The notes under the pieces were generated by a model. It was not told where the DNA came from. It saw nothing but the letters and a program-made list of their open reading frames with translations, and made no database searches. From NCBI RefSeq assembly GCF_018332695.1, contig NZ_BOQN01000072.1:1-64000 (forward strand): 64,000 nt of DNA. Reading direction: 5' to 3'. This stretch comes from Paractinoplanes toevensis (GTDB lineage: Bacteria; Actinomycetota; Actinomycetes; Mycobacteriales; Micromonosporaceae). This document shows positions 16,925 through 26,538 of this stretch, piece after piece. The first letter of the stretch is position 1, and each line of letters starts with the position of its first letter. A program made the position numbers and the translations under genes.

Positions 16925-17875
16925 CCCAGCCGTTCTCGGCCGGGTTGATGGTCACGCCGGGCGGCACGATCGCGTCGATCCGGTCCAGCACGTCGTCGGC
17001 GAGCACCACGTCGGCCGCGGCCAGCTGCGATTCGAGGTGTTCCATGGTGCGCGGCCCGATGATCGGCGCGGTGACCGCCGGGTGCCGCAGCACGAACGCG
17101 AGGGCCAGCTGGATCAGCGTCAGCCCGGCGTCGTCGGCCAGCTGGGAGAGCTGCTCGACCGCGTCGAGCTTGCGCTGGTTCTCCGGCAGCGACAGGTCGA
17201 ACCGGTTGGCGAGCCGCTGCCGGGCCGGCGACATCGGGCCGTCCTGCGAGTCCTTGCGGTACCGCCCGGAGAGCCACCCGCCGGCCAGCGGGCTGTACGG
17301 GATGACGCCCATCCCGTACCGCTGGGCGACCGGCAGCACCTCGTTCTCGATGTTGCGCACCAGAATGTTGTAGGGCGGTTGCTCGGTGACGAACCGCTCC
17401 CGCCCGCGCCGCTCGGCAACCCACTGAGCTTCGACGATCGTGGACGGCGGATAGGTGGAGTGCCCGATGTAACGGACCTTCCCCGCCCGTACCAGATCGG
17501 TCAGTGCTCCTAGTGTCTCGTCGAGGTCGACGGGCGGGCGGTGCCGAGCCGGCGCAGCGAGTTCTCCACCGACTTCATGATCCACCGCCGCGAGCCACCC
17601 CGATGCTGCGGATCGTCGTCGAACGGCATCAAGAACTTCGTCGCGAGTACGACGTCATCGCGCCGCCCGGCCAGCGCCTCCCCGACGATCTCCTCGGACT
17701 CCCCCTGCGAGTAGACGTCGGCGGTGTCGACGAAGTTGATCCCCGCGTCGAGCGCCCGATGAATGATCTTGACGCTCTCGCCGTGGTCCTTGGTCCCCCA
17801 CTGCCCGAACATCATGGTGCCGAGGCAGAGCTTGCTGACATGGACGCCGGTGCGCCCGAGCGGTCTGAGTTCCAT
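16887..17875 (-). pseudogene. Aldo/keto reductase (YhdN/Tas-like), frameshifted
   Basis: The N-terminal part reads MELRPLGRTGVHVSKLCLGT to SVENSLRRLGT (17875 down to about 17535), then the frame runs into a TAG at 17510. The C-terminal two thirds continue in another frame from HRPPVDLDETLGALTDLVRA to EAVARRR (stop at 16887). Between RRLGT and HRPP the family normally has about eight residues of the type D-x-I-D-L-Y-Q-V carrying the barrel strand before the catalytic His; they are missing here. The missing bases and the shift fit a deletion of about 25 bp between two copies of GCACCG. Both halves are otherwise well conserved, so inactivation looks recent. Confidence 0.82.
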
Positions 17876-18035
17876 GCTTCCGACCGTAGGCACCCGGGCC
17901 GCCCCGAGGCAGGTAACAGCGGAACCCCCCAGCCGGCCGGTCGAACCGGGAGAACAGATGTGGGACGGCGGCACGGCGAGTGCGAGGATCGTGCTATGAA
18001 GCGACGCCGCCCGCTTGCCGTCAGCATGGGGAAGC

Positions 18036-19259
18036 ATGAGTGAGCCCACGCCGGCGACACGGAGGGCGGTCGGGGGCGACACCTTCCCGGCGCTGCTGGA
18101 GGACGACATCGACGACCTGTACGACAACGCGCCGTGCGGTTTCCTCTCCACCCTGCTGGACGGCACGATCGCCAAGGTCAACGCCACCCTGCTCGGCTGG
18201 CTCGGCCACACCCGTGAAGACCTGGTCGGCCGGCGCCGTTTCGTCGACCTGCTGGCGGTCGGCAGCCGCCTATACCACGAGACCCATTGCGCGCCCATGC
18301 TGCGGATGCAGGGCAACGTCAGCGGAATCGCGATGGAACTGCGTTCCGCCGACGGAACACTCCTGCCGGTCCTGATCACCTCGACCGTCAAGACCGGCGG
18401 CGACGGTGAGCCGTTGCTGATTCGCACCACCGTCTTCGACGCCAGGGAACGGCGCGCCTACGAGCAGGAGCTGCTCAGCGCCCGCCGCCGCGCCGAGCAG
18501 GACCGGGCGCGGCTGCGGCAACTCGTCACCGGCCTGCAACGCAGCCTGCTGCCGGCCGCGCTGGCGGTCCCGCCCGGGATGGCCGCGGCGGCCCACTATC
18601 ACATGGCAACTGCCGACGAGGTGGGCGGCGACTTCTACGATCTGTTCCCGCTGCCCGGCGACCGCTGGGGATTCTTCCTCGGCGACGTACGCGGTAAAGG
18701 CGTCGACGCCGCGGCCGTGACCGCCGCCGCTCGATACACGCTGCGGGCCGCCGCCGTCTACGATCCCGAACCCACCGCTGTGCTGGCCAACCTCAACGCC
18801 GTGCTGTTCCAGGAGTACCGCAGCCAGGCGCACCGGCATTGCACCGTCATCTTCGGTGTCCTCGAGCGACGAGACGTGGGCTGCATCGCCACGATCGCCG
18901 CCGGCGGGCACCCACCGGCCCTGCTGGTCCGGGCCGACGGCAGCACCGACTACCAGCACACCGAGGGCGGCACCCTGATCGGCATCCTGGCCGAACCCCG
19001 CCTGGCGACCCGCACCATCCGACTGGATCCGGGTGACACCCTCATCCTGTACAGCGACGGACTGACCGAGGCCCGCACCGGGCCGGACGGCGACCGCTAC
19101 GGCGACGACGCGTTGCGGGACTTCGTCCGCAACCAGGGACCCACCGAGGCGGCCGCAGCCGTCGATGCCCTTGTCGACCTGCTGGCCACCTTCGACGAGG
19201 TCGACGACGACGTCGCCGTGATGGCCCTGAGCGTGCCCCGCCGCGGTGATCAGCTGTGA
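18036..19259 (+). CDS. PAS domain plus SpoIIE-type PP2C phosphatase
   Basis: The cytoplasmic protein has 407 residues. Residues 20 to about 145 form a PAS domain (YDNAPCGFLSTLLDGTIAKV, then a MELRSADGTLLPV strand and the C-terminal ARERRAYEQELL helix). Residues 170-405 are a RsbU/SpoIIE phosphatase with the metal-binding motifs DEVGGDFYDLFPL, GDVRGKGVDAA, GGHPPALL and YSDGLTEAR, and the terminal DDDVAVMAL. Such enzymes dephosphorylate anti-anti-sigma factors to control stress sigma factors. No anti-sigma or STAS gene is adjacent. The ATG at 18036 is preferred over 18015 because GGGGAAG precedes it. Confidence 0.92.
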   Translation: MSEPTPATRRAVGGDTFPALLEDDIDDLYDNAPCGFLSTLLDGTIAKVNATLLGWLGHTREDLVGRRRFVDLLAVGSRLYHETHCAPMLRMQGNVSGIAMELRSADGTLLPVLITSTVKTGGDGEPLLIRTTVFDARERRAYEQELLSARRRAEQDRARLRQLVTGLQRSLLPAALAVPPGMAAAAHYHMATADEVGGDFYDLFPLPGDRWGFFLGDVRGKGVDAAAVTAAARYTLRAAAVYDPEPTAVLANLNAVLFQEYRSQAHRHCTVIFGVLERRDVGCIATIAAGGHPPALLVRADGSTDYQHTEGGTLIGILAEPRLATRTIRLDPGDTLILYSDGLTEARTGPDGDRYGDDALRDFVRNQGPTEAAAAVDALVDLLATFDEVDDDVAVMALSVPRRGDQL

Positions 19260-19261
19260 GA

Positions 19262-19292
19262 ACGGCGCGGCCCAGTGCCGGGACCGCGCCGT
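19262..19292. terminator. Hairpin terminator between convergent genes
   Basis: A perfect 9-bp inverted repeat ACGGCGCGG ... CCGCGCCGT with a 13-base loop fills the 45-bp gap between the phosphatase and the convergent malate synthase gene. It could stop transcription from both sides. A run of pyrimidines (TCCTCTCT) follows on the plus strand. Confidence 0.65.
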
Positions 19293-19304
19293 CCTCTCTA
19301 CCGC

Positions 19305-20933
19305 TCAGGCTGCGACAGTGGCCTGCTCGGTGGTGGCGGGAGTTCCCGATCCGCCGGACATGTGCCGCAGGTAGGCCGGCAGGGTGAGGAACTCGGGGCA
19401 GGTGCGCTCGGTCAGCAGGACGGTGAGCAGGGTGCGGGCCTGGCCGAACCGCCGGGCCGAGTCCTCGTCGAGGGCGCCGGTCTCGCTGAGCACGTCGAGC
19501 TCCTCGCGCAGCATCCGGGTGACCAGGGCGGCCGACACCGGAACGCCGTAGTCGGTGGGGGTGCCCGCGTGGATCCACTGCCAGAGCTGCGCGCGGCAGA
19601 TCTCGGCGGTGGCGGCGTCCTCCATGAGGCCGCCCAGCGCCACCGCGCCCCGGCCGCCCAGCCAGGCCGCGATGTAGCGCAGCGCGACACTGCTGTTGTT
19701 GCGCAGCGCCACCTCGGTCACCTGGACGCCGAGGGTCTTCACGTCCAGCAGGTCGGTGGCGGTGACCCGCACGTCGTCGCGCTTGCGCACGATCTGGTGG
19801 GGTTCCGCGCCGAGCCACTGGTCGAACACCTCGCGGCAGGTCGCGACCAGCCCGGGGTGCGCGACCCAGGAACCGTCGAAACCATCGCCGACCTCGCGCC
19901 GCTTGTCCTGCCGGACCTGGTTCAAGGCCCGCTTCGCGGCCACCGGGTCCCGGCTGGGGACGACGGCGGCCATGCCGCCGATGGCGTGCGCTCCGCGACG
20001 ATGACAGGTACGGACGAGAAGCTCGGTGTACGCCCGCATGAAGGGTGCCGTCATGGTGACCTGGGAACGTTCCGGCAGCACGACGTCCGGGCGGTTCTTG
20101 ATCATGCTGAAGAGGTAGTCCCAGCGGCCCGCGTTCAGGCCGGCCGAGTGTTCCCGCAGCTCGTACAGGATCTCGTCCATCTCGAACGCCGCGGTGATCG
20201 TCTCGATCAGGACCGTGGCCCGGATCGTGCCGCGCGGGATGCCGAGCTGCTCCTGGGCGAAGACGAAGACGTCGTTCCAGAGGCGGGCCTCGAGATGCGA
20301 CTCGAGCTTCGGCAGGTAGAAGTACGGGCCGCTGCCCCGGTCCAGCTGCCGCTGGGCGCAGTGGAACAGGTAGAGCCCGAAGTCGAACAGCGACGCCGAG
20401 ACCGGCCGGCCGCCGACCCGCAGGTGCGCCTCCGGCAGGTGCCAGCCGCGCGGCCGCACCATGATCGTCGGTAGGTCGGCGCCGACCTTGTACTCCCGGC
20501 CGTCCGGCGCGGTGTAGTCCAGCTTGCCGTCCAGCGCGTCGCGCAGGTTGGCCTGGCCGAGGACCACGTTCTCCCAGGTGGGCGAGGTCGCGTCCTCGAA
20601 GTCGGCCATCCAGACCTTGGCGCCGGAGTTGAGCGCGTTGATGGTCATCTTGCGTTCCGGCGGCCCGGTGATCTCGACCCGGCGGTCGGTCAGATCGGGC
20701 GCGGCCGGGGCGACCTGCCAGCTGGAATCCTCGCGCACCGCAGAAGTCGACGGCAGGAAGTCCAGTTCGGAGGTGCGGGTGGTCCGGCGGCGCCGGCGGC
20801 GCTCCAGGATCTGCACCCGCCGGGCGCCGAACTCACGGTCCAGGGCCACGACGAACGCGATGGCCTCGGGGGTCAGAATCTCGGAGTAACGGCCGTCCGT
20901 GGTGCCCGTGATAGTGACCTCTTCGCCGCCCAT
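19305..20933 (-). CDS. aceB: Malate synthase A
   Basis: The enzyme has 542 residues, normal length for the A form. It condenses glyoxylate and acetyl-CoA to malate in the glyoxylate shunt. The family signature KVWMADFEDATSPTWENV is present, together with the catalytic region TIMVRPRGWHLPEAH and the helix following the active-site loop YFYLPKLESHLEARLWND. It lies 1 bp downstream of the isocitrate lyase stop, on the same strand, so aceA-aceB form an operon. The regulator gene ramB is divergent at the other end. Confidence 0.96.
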   Translation of the reverse strand: MGGEEVTITGTTDGRYSEILTPEAIAFVVALDREFGARRVQILERRRRRRTTRTSELDFLPSTSAVREDSSWQVAPAAPDLTDRRVEITGPPERKMTINALNSGAKVWMADFEDATSPTWENVVLGQANLRDALDGKLDYTAPDGREYKVGADLPTIMVRPRGWHLPEAHLRVGGRPVSASLFDFGLYLFHCAQRQLDRGSGPYFYLPKLESHLEARLWNDVFVFAQEQLGIPRGTIRATVLIETITAAFEMDEILYELREHSAGLNAGRWDYLFSMIKNRPDVVLPERSQVTMTAPFMRAYTELLVRTCHRRGAHAIGGMAAVVPSRDPVAAKRALNQVRQDKRREVGDGFDGSWVAHPGLVATCREVFDQWLGAEPHQIVRKRDDVRVTATDLLDVKTLGVQVTEVALRNNSSVALRYIAAWLGGRGAVALGGLMEDAATAEICRAQLWQWIHAGTPTDYGVPVSAALVTRMLREELDVLSETGALDEDSARRFGQARTLLTVLLTERTCPEFLTLPAYLRHMSGGSGTPATTEQATVAA

Positions 20934-20934
20934 G

Positions 20935-22218
20935 TCAGAACTGCTCCGTCTCGGTCGAGCCCTTGAGGGCGGTGGTCGAGCTGTCCGGGTTGAGCGCGGT
21001 CGAGACGGCGTCGAAGTAGCCGGTGCCGACCTCGGCCTGGTGCTTGGTCGCGGTGTAGCCGTCCGCCTCGGCCGCGAACTCGGCCTCCTGCAGCTTCACG
21101 TACGCGGTCATGCCGGTCTCGGCGTAGCCGCGGGCCAGCTCGAACATCGAGTGGTTCAGCGCGTGGAAGCCGGCCAGCGTGACGAACTGGAACTTGTAGC
21201 CCATCGCGCCGAGCTCCTTCTGGAAGCGCGCGATGTCGGCGTCGTCGAGGTTCTTCTTCCAGTTGAACGACGGCGAGCAGTTGTAGGCCAGCATCTTGCC
21301 GGGGTGCTCCTTGTGGACAGCCTCGGCGAAGCTGCGGGCGAACTCGAGGTCCGGCTTGCCGGTCTCCACCCAGAGCAGGTCGGCGTAGTCGGCGTAGGCA
21401 ACCCCGCGGGCGATCGCCGCGTCGGAACCGGGCCGCACCCGGAAGAAGCCCTCGGCCGTACGCTCGCCGGTGATGAACGGCTTGTCGCGCTCGTCCACAT
21501 CGGTGGTGAGCAGGTCGGCCGCCAGCGCGTCGGTGCGGGCGATGACCAGCGACGGAACGCCGAGGACGTCGGCCGCGAGGCGAGCGGCATTGAGCGTACG
21601 GATGTGCTGCTGGGTCGGGATGAGAACCTTCCCGCCCAGGTGGCCGCACTTCTTCTCGCTGGCCAGCTGGTCCTCCCAGTGCACGCCCGCGGCACCCGCC
21701 ACGATCATGGACTTCATCAGCTCGAACGCGTTGAGCGGGCCACCGAAGCCGGCCTCCGCGTCGGCGACGATCGGGGCGAACCAGTCGCGCTCGTAGCGGC
21801 CGGCCGCGGTGTCGATCTGGTCGGCGCGCATCAGCGCGTTGTTGATTCGCCGCACCACGGCCGGAACCGAGTTGGCCGGGTAGAGCGACTGGTCCGGGTA
21901 GGTGTTACCGGACAGGTTCGCGTCCGCCGCGACCTGCCAGCCGGACAGGTAGATGGCCTTGAGACCGGCCCGCACCTGCTGGACCGCCTGGCCACCGGTC
22001 AGCGCGCCGAGCGCGTTGATGTAGTCCTCGCTGTTGAGCAGTTCCCACAGCCGCTGCGCGCCGCGCTCGGCCAGGGTGTGCCGCTCCTGGACCGTGCCGC
22101 GCAGCTTGACCACGTCGTCCGCGGTGTAGGTGCGCTTGATGCCGGTCCAACGGGGATCGCCGGCCCACGCCTGAGTGAGGTCCGCTGCGGTACCGCCCCG
22201 GGTCAGCTGATCAGTCAT
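20935..22218 (-). CDS. aceA: Isocitrate lyase
   Basis: The 427-residue enzyme splits isocitrate into succinate and glyoxylate. The catalytic loop KKCGHLGGK with the essential Cys is intact, as are the metal-site segment GDADAEAGFGG-like (here PIVADAEAGFGGPLNAFEL) and the C-terminal substrate region AYNCSPSFNWKK. The ATG at 22218 follows a GGAAAG site in the minus sense. Together with aceB it allows growth on acetate or fatty acids. Control by the divergent RamB homologue is expected from Corynebacterium, where RamB represses aceA and aceB. Confidence 0.97.
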   Translation of the reverse strand: MTDQLTRGGTAADLTQAWAGDPRWTGIKRTYTADDVVKLRGTVQERHTLAERGAQRLWELLNSEDYINALGALTGGQAVQQVRAGLKAIYLSGWQVAADANLSGNTYPDQSLYPANSVPAVVRRINNALMRADQIDTAAGRYERDWFAPIVADAEAGFGGPLNAFELMKSMIVAGAAGVHWEDQLASEKKCGHLGGKVLIPTQQHIRTLNAARLAADVLGVPSLVIARTDALAADLLTTDVDERDKPFITGERTAEGFFRVRPGSDAAIARGVAYADYADLLWVETGKPDLEFARSFAEAVHKEHPGKMLAYNCSPSFNWKKNLDDADIARFQKELGAMGYKFQFVTLAGFHALNHSMFELARGYAETGMTAYVKLQEAEFAAEADGYTATKHQAEVGTGYFDAVSTALNPDSSTTALKGSTETEQF

Positions 22219-22277
22219 CGAAATCCCTTTCCTACCCTGTCGCCGTGTTGCTCGGTGGAAGAATTCGACTGTCGCGC

Positions 22278-22331
22278 ACTTCGCAAGGGGCTCGGGAGGC
22301 ATTTGTGAGCAGAAGAAACGCAGAATTTCTG
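22278..22331. promoter_or_regulatory. Candidate operator sites between aceA and ramB
   Basis: The 127-bp divergent region holds ACTTCGCAAG at 22278-22287, which resembles the ACTTTGCAAA core of RamB sites described in Corynebacterium, and an 11-bp palindrome CAGAA-T-TTCTG at 22321-22331, 14 bp before the ramB start codon. The first could serve aceA repression, the second autoregulation. Assignment is by resemblance only. Confidence 0.4.
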
Positions 22332-22345
22332 TTAGCGTCAAACCC

Positions 22346-23785
22346 GTGACCGCTTCACCTTCTGTCGACCTCGTGACCCTCGGCCAACGGCTCCGCCACC
22401 TGCGGAAATCCAAGAACATGACGCTCGAGCAGCTGAGCGAAGCCGTCGGAAGAGCGCCGTCCCAGCTCTCGATGATCGAGAACGGCAAGCGCGAGCCGAA
22501 GCTGTCGATCCTGCAGGCCATCGCGACCGCCCTCGGCGTACCCCTGCAAGATCTTCTGCGCCCGGAGGCGCCCTCCCGGCGCGCCGGCCTGGAGATCGAC
22601 CTCGCGCATTTCCAGCAGGAGACGGCGTACGCCGCCCTGGGTCTTCCGATCGTCCGCGGCGGCCGCAGGCTGCCGGCGGACGCGCTCGAATCCCTCGTCG
22701 GCCTGCACCGCGAGCTCAACCGGGTGCTCACCGCGCAGAGCGCGACCCCCGAGGTGGCCCGCAAGGCCAACGCCCAGCTGCGGGTCAACATGCGCGAACG
22801 CAACAACTACTTCCCGGAGATCGAGGCGGCCGCGGCCAAGGTGCTGCAGTCGGTGCGCTACACCACCGGCCCGCTGTCCCAGCGCGGCATCCTCGACATC
22901 GCGGCGTCACTGGGCTTCTCCCTGCACTACGTGAACGACCTGCCCGGCTCGACACGCTCGGTGACCGATCTGAAGAACCGGCGCATCTACCTGCCGCAGG
23001 TCGCCAGCGGCAAGGGCCACGACCCGCGCGCGGTGGTGCTGCAGACCCTCGGCCACTTCGTGCTCGGCCACAACGACCCCAGCGACTACGGCGACTTCCT
23101 GCGGCAGCGGGTCGAGGCCAACTACTTCGCGGCGGCGCTGCTGATGCCGGAGAAGTTCGCGGCCGGCTTCCTGCGCGAGGCCAAGAACGACCGGGCGCTG
23201 GCGATCGACGACTTCCGGGACGCGTTCGGCGTCTCCTACGAGACCGCGGCGCACCGTTTCACCAACCTGGTCACCCAGCACTTCGGCATTCCGGTCCACT
23301 TCACCCGGGTGCACGAGAGCGGCATCGTCTACAAGGCCTACGAGAACGACGGCGTCCGCTTTCCGTCCGACGTGACCGGCGCCATCGAGGGCCAGCCGAT
23401 CTGCCGCAAGTGGGCGTCCCGCACGATCTTCCAGGCCGACGACCCGTACTCGTCGTTCTACCAGTTCACCGACACGTCCGCGGGCACCTACTGGTGCACC
23501 GTCCACATCGAGTCCACCCGCTCGGGCGAATTCTCGGTAACCGTCGGAACGCCGTACGAGCACGCCCGCTGGTTCCGCGGCGGCGACACCACCCGCCGTA
23601 CGATTTCCCGCTGCCCCGACCCGGACTGCTGCCGCCGCCCACCCACCGACCTGGTGCAGCGCTGGGCCGGCTCGGCCTGGCCCAGCGCCCGAGTCCACTC
23701 CCACCTGCTGGCGGCGCTGCCACCGGGCACCTTCCCCGGCGTCGACAACCAGGACGTCTACGAGTTCCTGGACCGCCGCGCCTAG
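22346..23785 (+). CDS. ramB: XRE-family acetate metabolism regulator (RamB-like)
   Basis: The 479-residue regulator has an N-terminal XRE helix-turn-helix (LGQRLRHLRKSKNMTLEQLS ... SQLSMIENGKREPKLSILQA). A central ImmA/IrrE-like domain follows in which the protease motif HExxH is reduced to TLGHFVLGH, so no peptidase activity is expected. The C-terminal DUF2083-type domain carries a Cys-rich CPDPDCC segment. This order is that of RamB/MlrA-type short-chain acyl-sensing regulators. It is divergent from aceA-aceB, which supports the role. The start is the GTG at 22346, where the translation opens directly before the HTH. Confidence 0.93.
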   Translation: MTASPSVDLVTLGQRLRHLRKSKNMTLEQLSEAVGRAPSQLSMIENGKREPKLSILQAIATALGVPLQDLLRPEAPSRRAGLEIDLAHFQQETAYAALGLPIVRGGRRLPADALESLVGLHRELNRVLTAQSATPEVARKANAQLRVNMRERNNYFPEIEAAAAKVLQSVRYTTGPLSQRGILDIAASLGFSLHYVNDLPGSTRSVTDLKNRRIYLPQVASGKGHDPRAVVLQTLGHFVLGHNDPSDYGDFLRQRVEANYFAAALLMPEKFAAGFLREAKNDRALAIDDFRDAFGVSYETAAHRFTNLVTQHFGIPVHFTRVHESGIVYKAYENDGVRFPSDVTGAIEGQPICRKWASRTIFQADDPYSSFYQFTDTSAGTYWCTVHIESTRSGEFSVTVGTPYEHARWFRGGDTTRRTISRCPDPDCCRRPPTDLVQRWAGSAWPSARVHSHLLAALPPGTFPGVDNQDVYEFLDRRA

Positions 23786-26403
23786 GTCGGCGGTGGTTCG
23801 ATGTCGCCCTCCAGACGCTCTCCCGCGACCGCCGCGCGCACCTCGGGATGCTCCGCCCCGAGTACCGCGGTCAGTTGCTCCACCGCACCGTCGAACAGCT
23901 TCGCCGCCCGCTCCTCGTCGCCGCACGCCCGCACGTCGTGCGCGAGATTGACGGTTCGCATCAGGACGTACGGGTGATCGGCGCCGTCGCGGACGGCGAA
24001 ACCGTCTGCGTTGGCCTCCCGGCCGAGCTCCAGCATCCGCTCGGAGAGGGCCAGCGCCTCCGGCGCCCGACCCTGCCGGGCACGGTCGGTGGCCAGGGAA
24101 GTTCCGGCACAGATGGTGTACGGGTGCTCCGCGCCGAGCTGTTCCAGCAGCCGGCGGAAGGCCGACTCGCCGATTGCGGCCGCCCGTTCGTCCTCGTTGC
24201 GCGAGCGCAGCAGGATGGCGTGGTTCACCTCGGCGGCGATCGTCGACGGATGATCGACGCCGAGATCCCGGTGCAACCGCCCGAGCGAGTCCTCGACGAA
24301 CTGCTCCGCCTCGTCGAGGTTTCCGTCCTGCCGGAGCAGGTTGACCAGGCTCATGGTTGCCGCCAGCGCGTACTCGTGGTCGGGGCCGAAGCGCATCACC
24401 GTTCGCGTCCGGGTGTCCCGCATCAGATCGAGCGCCTCCGTCACCCGGCCCACCTTGCGCAGAGTGATGGCCCGGGTCCGGTCGGTCAGCAGGGCGTGCG
24501 AGTGGCGCGCCCCGAGCAGCCGTTCGACCGTCGGCATCCACTCCTCGAGCCGGGCCAGTGCCGCGTGGTAGGCCCCGAGACCATAGAGGTCTCGAGCCAG
24601 GTCGATGTTGACCCGTGTGGCGTCGATCCCGAGCACTCCGACGTCGCCGTAGTGTGCCGCGATCTCCTCGTCGAGGCGCATGGCGTCGGCAAACCGGCCG
24701 AGGAGCCGATGATCGGATGCGAGACTGCCGATGCTCCGCAGAATGTAGATCTCCTCGCCGGCGAACACCTCGCGGTGTGCGGCCAGGCTGTCCTGATCGA
24801 ACGCGAGCGCCTCGGCGTACCGGCCCTGAATGCGCAGGTCATAGCCGCGCTGACTGCCGGTGATCACGGTGTACGGGTGCCGGGGCCCGAAGTCCTCGGC
24901 GATCAGGAGGCGCTCGTAGACGTCCGCCAGGATGGCCGCAGCCTCCTTGCTGTCGCCCAGGGCGCGGGTCGCGTTCGCGAGACAGGCCCGCGCCAGCAAC
25001 GTCGACTGGCCGTTCTCCCCGACGTCGGGGTCCGCGCTGTCCGCCGTGGTCCAGGCCGTGACGGCGCCGTCGGCCAGCGCCCGGCTGTTCTCGTAGTCCC
25101 CGACCACGTATAGGTACCTCGTGTAGTCCAGGACGGCCTGGCGGCCCTGACGGTGATGAGCATGGATCATGTCGGCGGGCACGAGATGAGGTCCGATCTG
25201 GCCCTGCAGGTCCAGCTCGCCGATCTCGTCCGGGTCCCCCGGCGCCGCGGCGGCCAGTAGATTCTGCGCGTTGCGCAGGGCCTGCTCGCGCTGTTCCGGG
25301 GCGAGCGTGTCGCGCAATACCCGCTGCACGAGGCGGTGCACCTGGATGCCCGACGCCCGGTCCGACCGATCCGGACCGGTCGAGGTCCGCGCCGCCGTGA
25401 CCTTCCGGGCCAGACCGTATCGGTGCAGCTCACGGACCAGACGACCGAACCGGATCGGATCGCGGAGCGCCGCGCCCAGCGACGGCGACAGGTCGGCTCC
25501 CCGGCCGCCGCGCCGCAGCAGCGACTGCGGGATCCCGTCGCCGCCGAGGAAGGCGAAGAGAGCGAACAGCTCAACGAGGGCCTCGTCGAGCTCGCGCAGG
25601 TTCTCGATGGCGAGCGCCACGAAGGCCGCGATGGTGAAGGGATAGTCCGGCGGGCGTCCCTCGTCGAGCAGCTCCAGCAGGTGCGCCTCGAACACATCGA
25701 GGTACTCATCGATCGACATCCCGGTTGCCAGCATCCACGCGGCCGCCTGATCCAGGGCGAGCGGAAGGTCACCGAGCTTTGCGGCCAGTTCCCCGGCCTC
25801 GGCCTCAGAGACCGTGGGAGCGCGATCTTGCCGTCCCATCCGGCCGACAAGGAATCGGATGCTCTCCGTCCGGGAGAAGACGTCGACCTCGATCGAGTCG
25901 CCGATCCGCCCCCACTCCTCGTTCCTGGTCGTCAGGATCACGTGCCCACCGGTCGTGGGGATCAGCTGGGCAAGAGGGGCGATCTCGTCGGCGTTGTCGT
26001 AAATCAGCAACCATTCCCGGTCGCTGCCCGCCAGCCAGTTCAGCACCGTCCGCGCGGTCTCCTGTTGATCGTCCGCCACCGGCAGGTCGAGACGATGCGC
26101 TATCTGGGTCAGCGAGGCGAGCACCATGGAGGTCTGCTCGGCCGGGATCCACCAGATCAGGTCGTATCGGTCCAGGTGGCGATGGACGTACTCGATGACC
26201 AGTTGGGTCTTGCCAACACCGCCGAGCCCGTACAGGTTCGGCAGTAGAAGCGAGTGCCTGCCCGGCTCCAGAGCGCGGTCCAGGGCGGCGAGAGCCTCGT
26301 CGCGACCGGAGAAGTTGCGATTGCGGATCGGGATGTCCCCGATGATCCGCTCCTCCGGCCGGTACCGGTGCCGCCGCGCGCCACTGCCGTCCCAAGCCGC
26401 CAC
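23782..26403 (-). CDS. STAND ATPase: NB-ARC domain with C-terminal TPR repeats
   Basis: The protein has about 873 residues from the GTG at 26403. Residues 15-35 (RYRPEERIIGDIPIRNRNF) are the usual lead-in of actinobacterial NB-ARC/TPR proteins. Walker A is GLGGVGKT at 59-66; Walker B is WLLIYDNADE. A winged-helix region follows and then about ten TPRs of 42 residues with phrases such as LGAEHPYTICAGTSLATDRA (NPHT-type TPR). STAND proteins of this form bind a ligand with the repeats and signal by oligomerising; known roles include regulation and antiphage or antitoxin defence. There is no effector domain attached and no FxS-type partner next to it. Further in-frame start codons exist upstream. 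Confidence 0.85.
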   Translation of the reverse strand: MAAWDGSGARRHRYRPEERIIGDIPIRNRNFSGRDEALAALDRALEPGRHSLLLPNLYGLGGVGKTQLVIEYVHRHLDRYDLIWWIPAEQTSMVLASLTQIAHRLDLPVADDQQETARTVLNWLAGSDREWLLIYDNADEIAPLAQLIPTTGGHVILTTRNEEWGRIGDSIEVDVFSRTESIRFLVGRMGRQDRAPTVSEAEAGELAAKLGDLPLALDQAAAWMLATGMSIDEYLDVFEAHLLELLDEGRPPDYPFTIAAFVALAIENLRELDEALVELFALFAFLGGDGIPQSLLRRGGRGADLSPSLGAALRDPIRFGRLVRELHRYGLARKVTAARTSTGPDRSDRASGIQVHRLVQRVLRDTLAPEQREQALRNAQNLLAAAAPGDPDEIGELDLQGQIGPHLVPADMIHAHHRQGRQAVLDYTRYLYVVGDYENSRALADGAVTAWTTADSADPDVGENGQSTLLARACLANATRALGDSKEAAAILADVYERLLIAEDFGPRHPYTVITGSQRGYDLRIQGRYAEALAFDQDSLAAHREVFAGEEIYILRSIGSLASDHRLLGRFADAMRLDEEIAAHYGDVGVLGIDATRVNIDLARDLYGLGAYHAALARLEEWMPTVERLLGARHSHALLTDRTRAITLRKVGRVTEALDLMRDTRTRTVMRFGPDHEYALAATMSLVNLLRQDGNLDEAEQFVEDSLGRLHRDLGVDHPSTIAAEVNHAILLRSRNEDERAAAIGESAFRRLLEQLGAEHPYTICAGTSLATDRARQGRAPEALALSERMLELGREANADGFAVRDGADHPYVLMRTVNLAHDVRACGDEERAAKLFDGAVEQLTAVLGAEHPEVRAAVAGERLEGDIEPPPT

Positions 26404-26538
26404 AGGTTCTCGTTTCCGCAACGGGTGAATCCACTGCGGTGAAGGATATCGCCGCACTCCACAGGCGATAGTTCCGGAACGCCTGATCGTGAACTCGTCG
26501 CTTGACCTGAAGTGCGGTTCAGGTCGCAGGGTGGGGCC

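Noticed and set aside
17999..18043. 15-codon ORF MKRRRPLAVSMGKHE overlapping the PAS-phosphatase start
   Set aside because: It has no ribosome-binding site and overlaps the real start; nothing supports translation.
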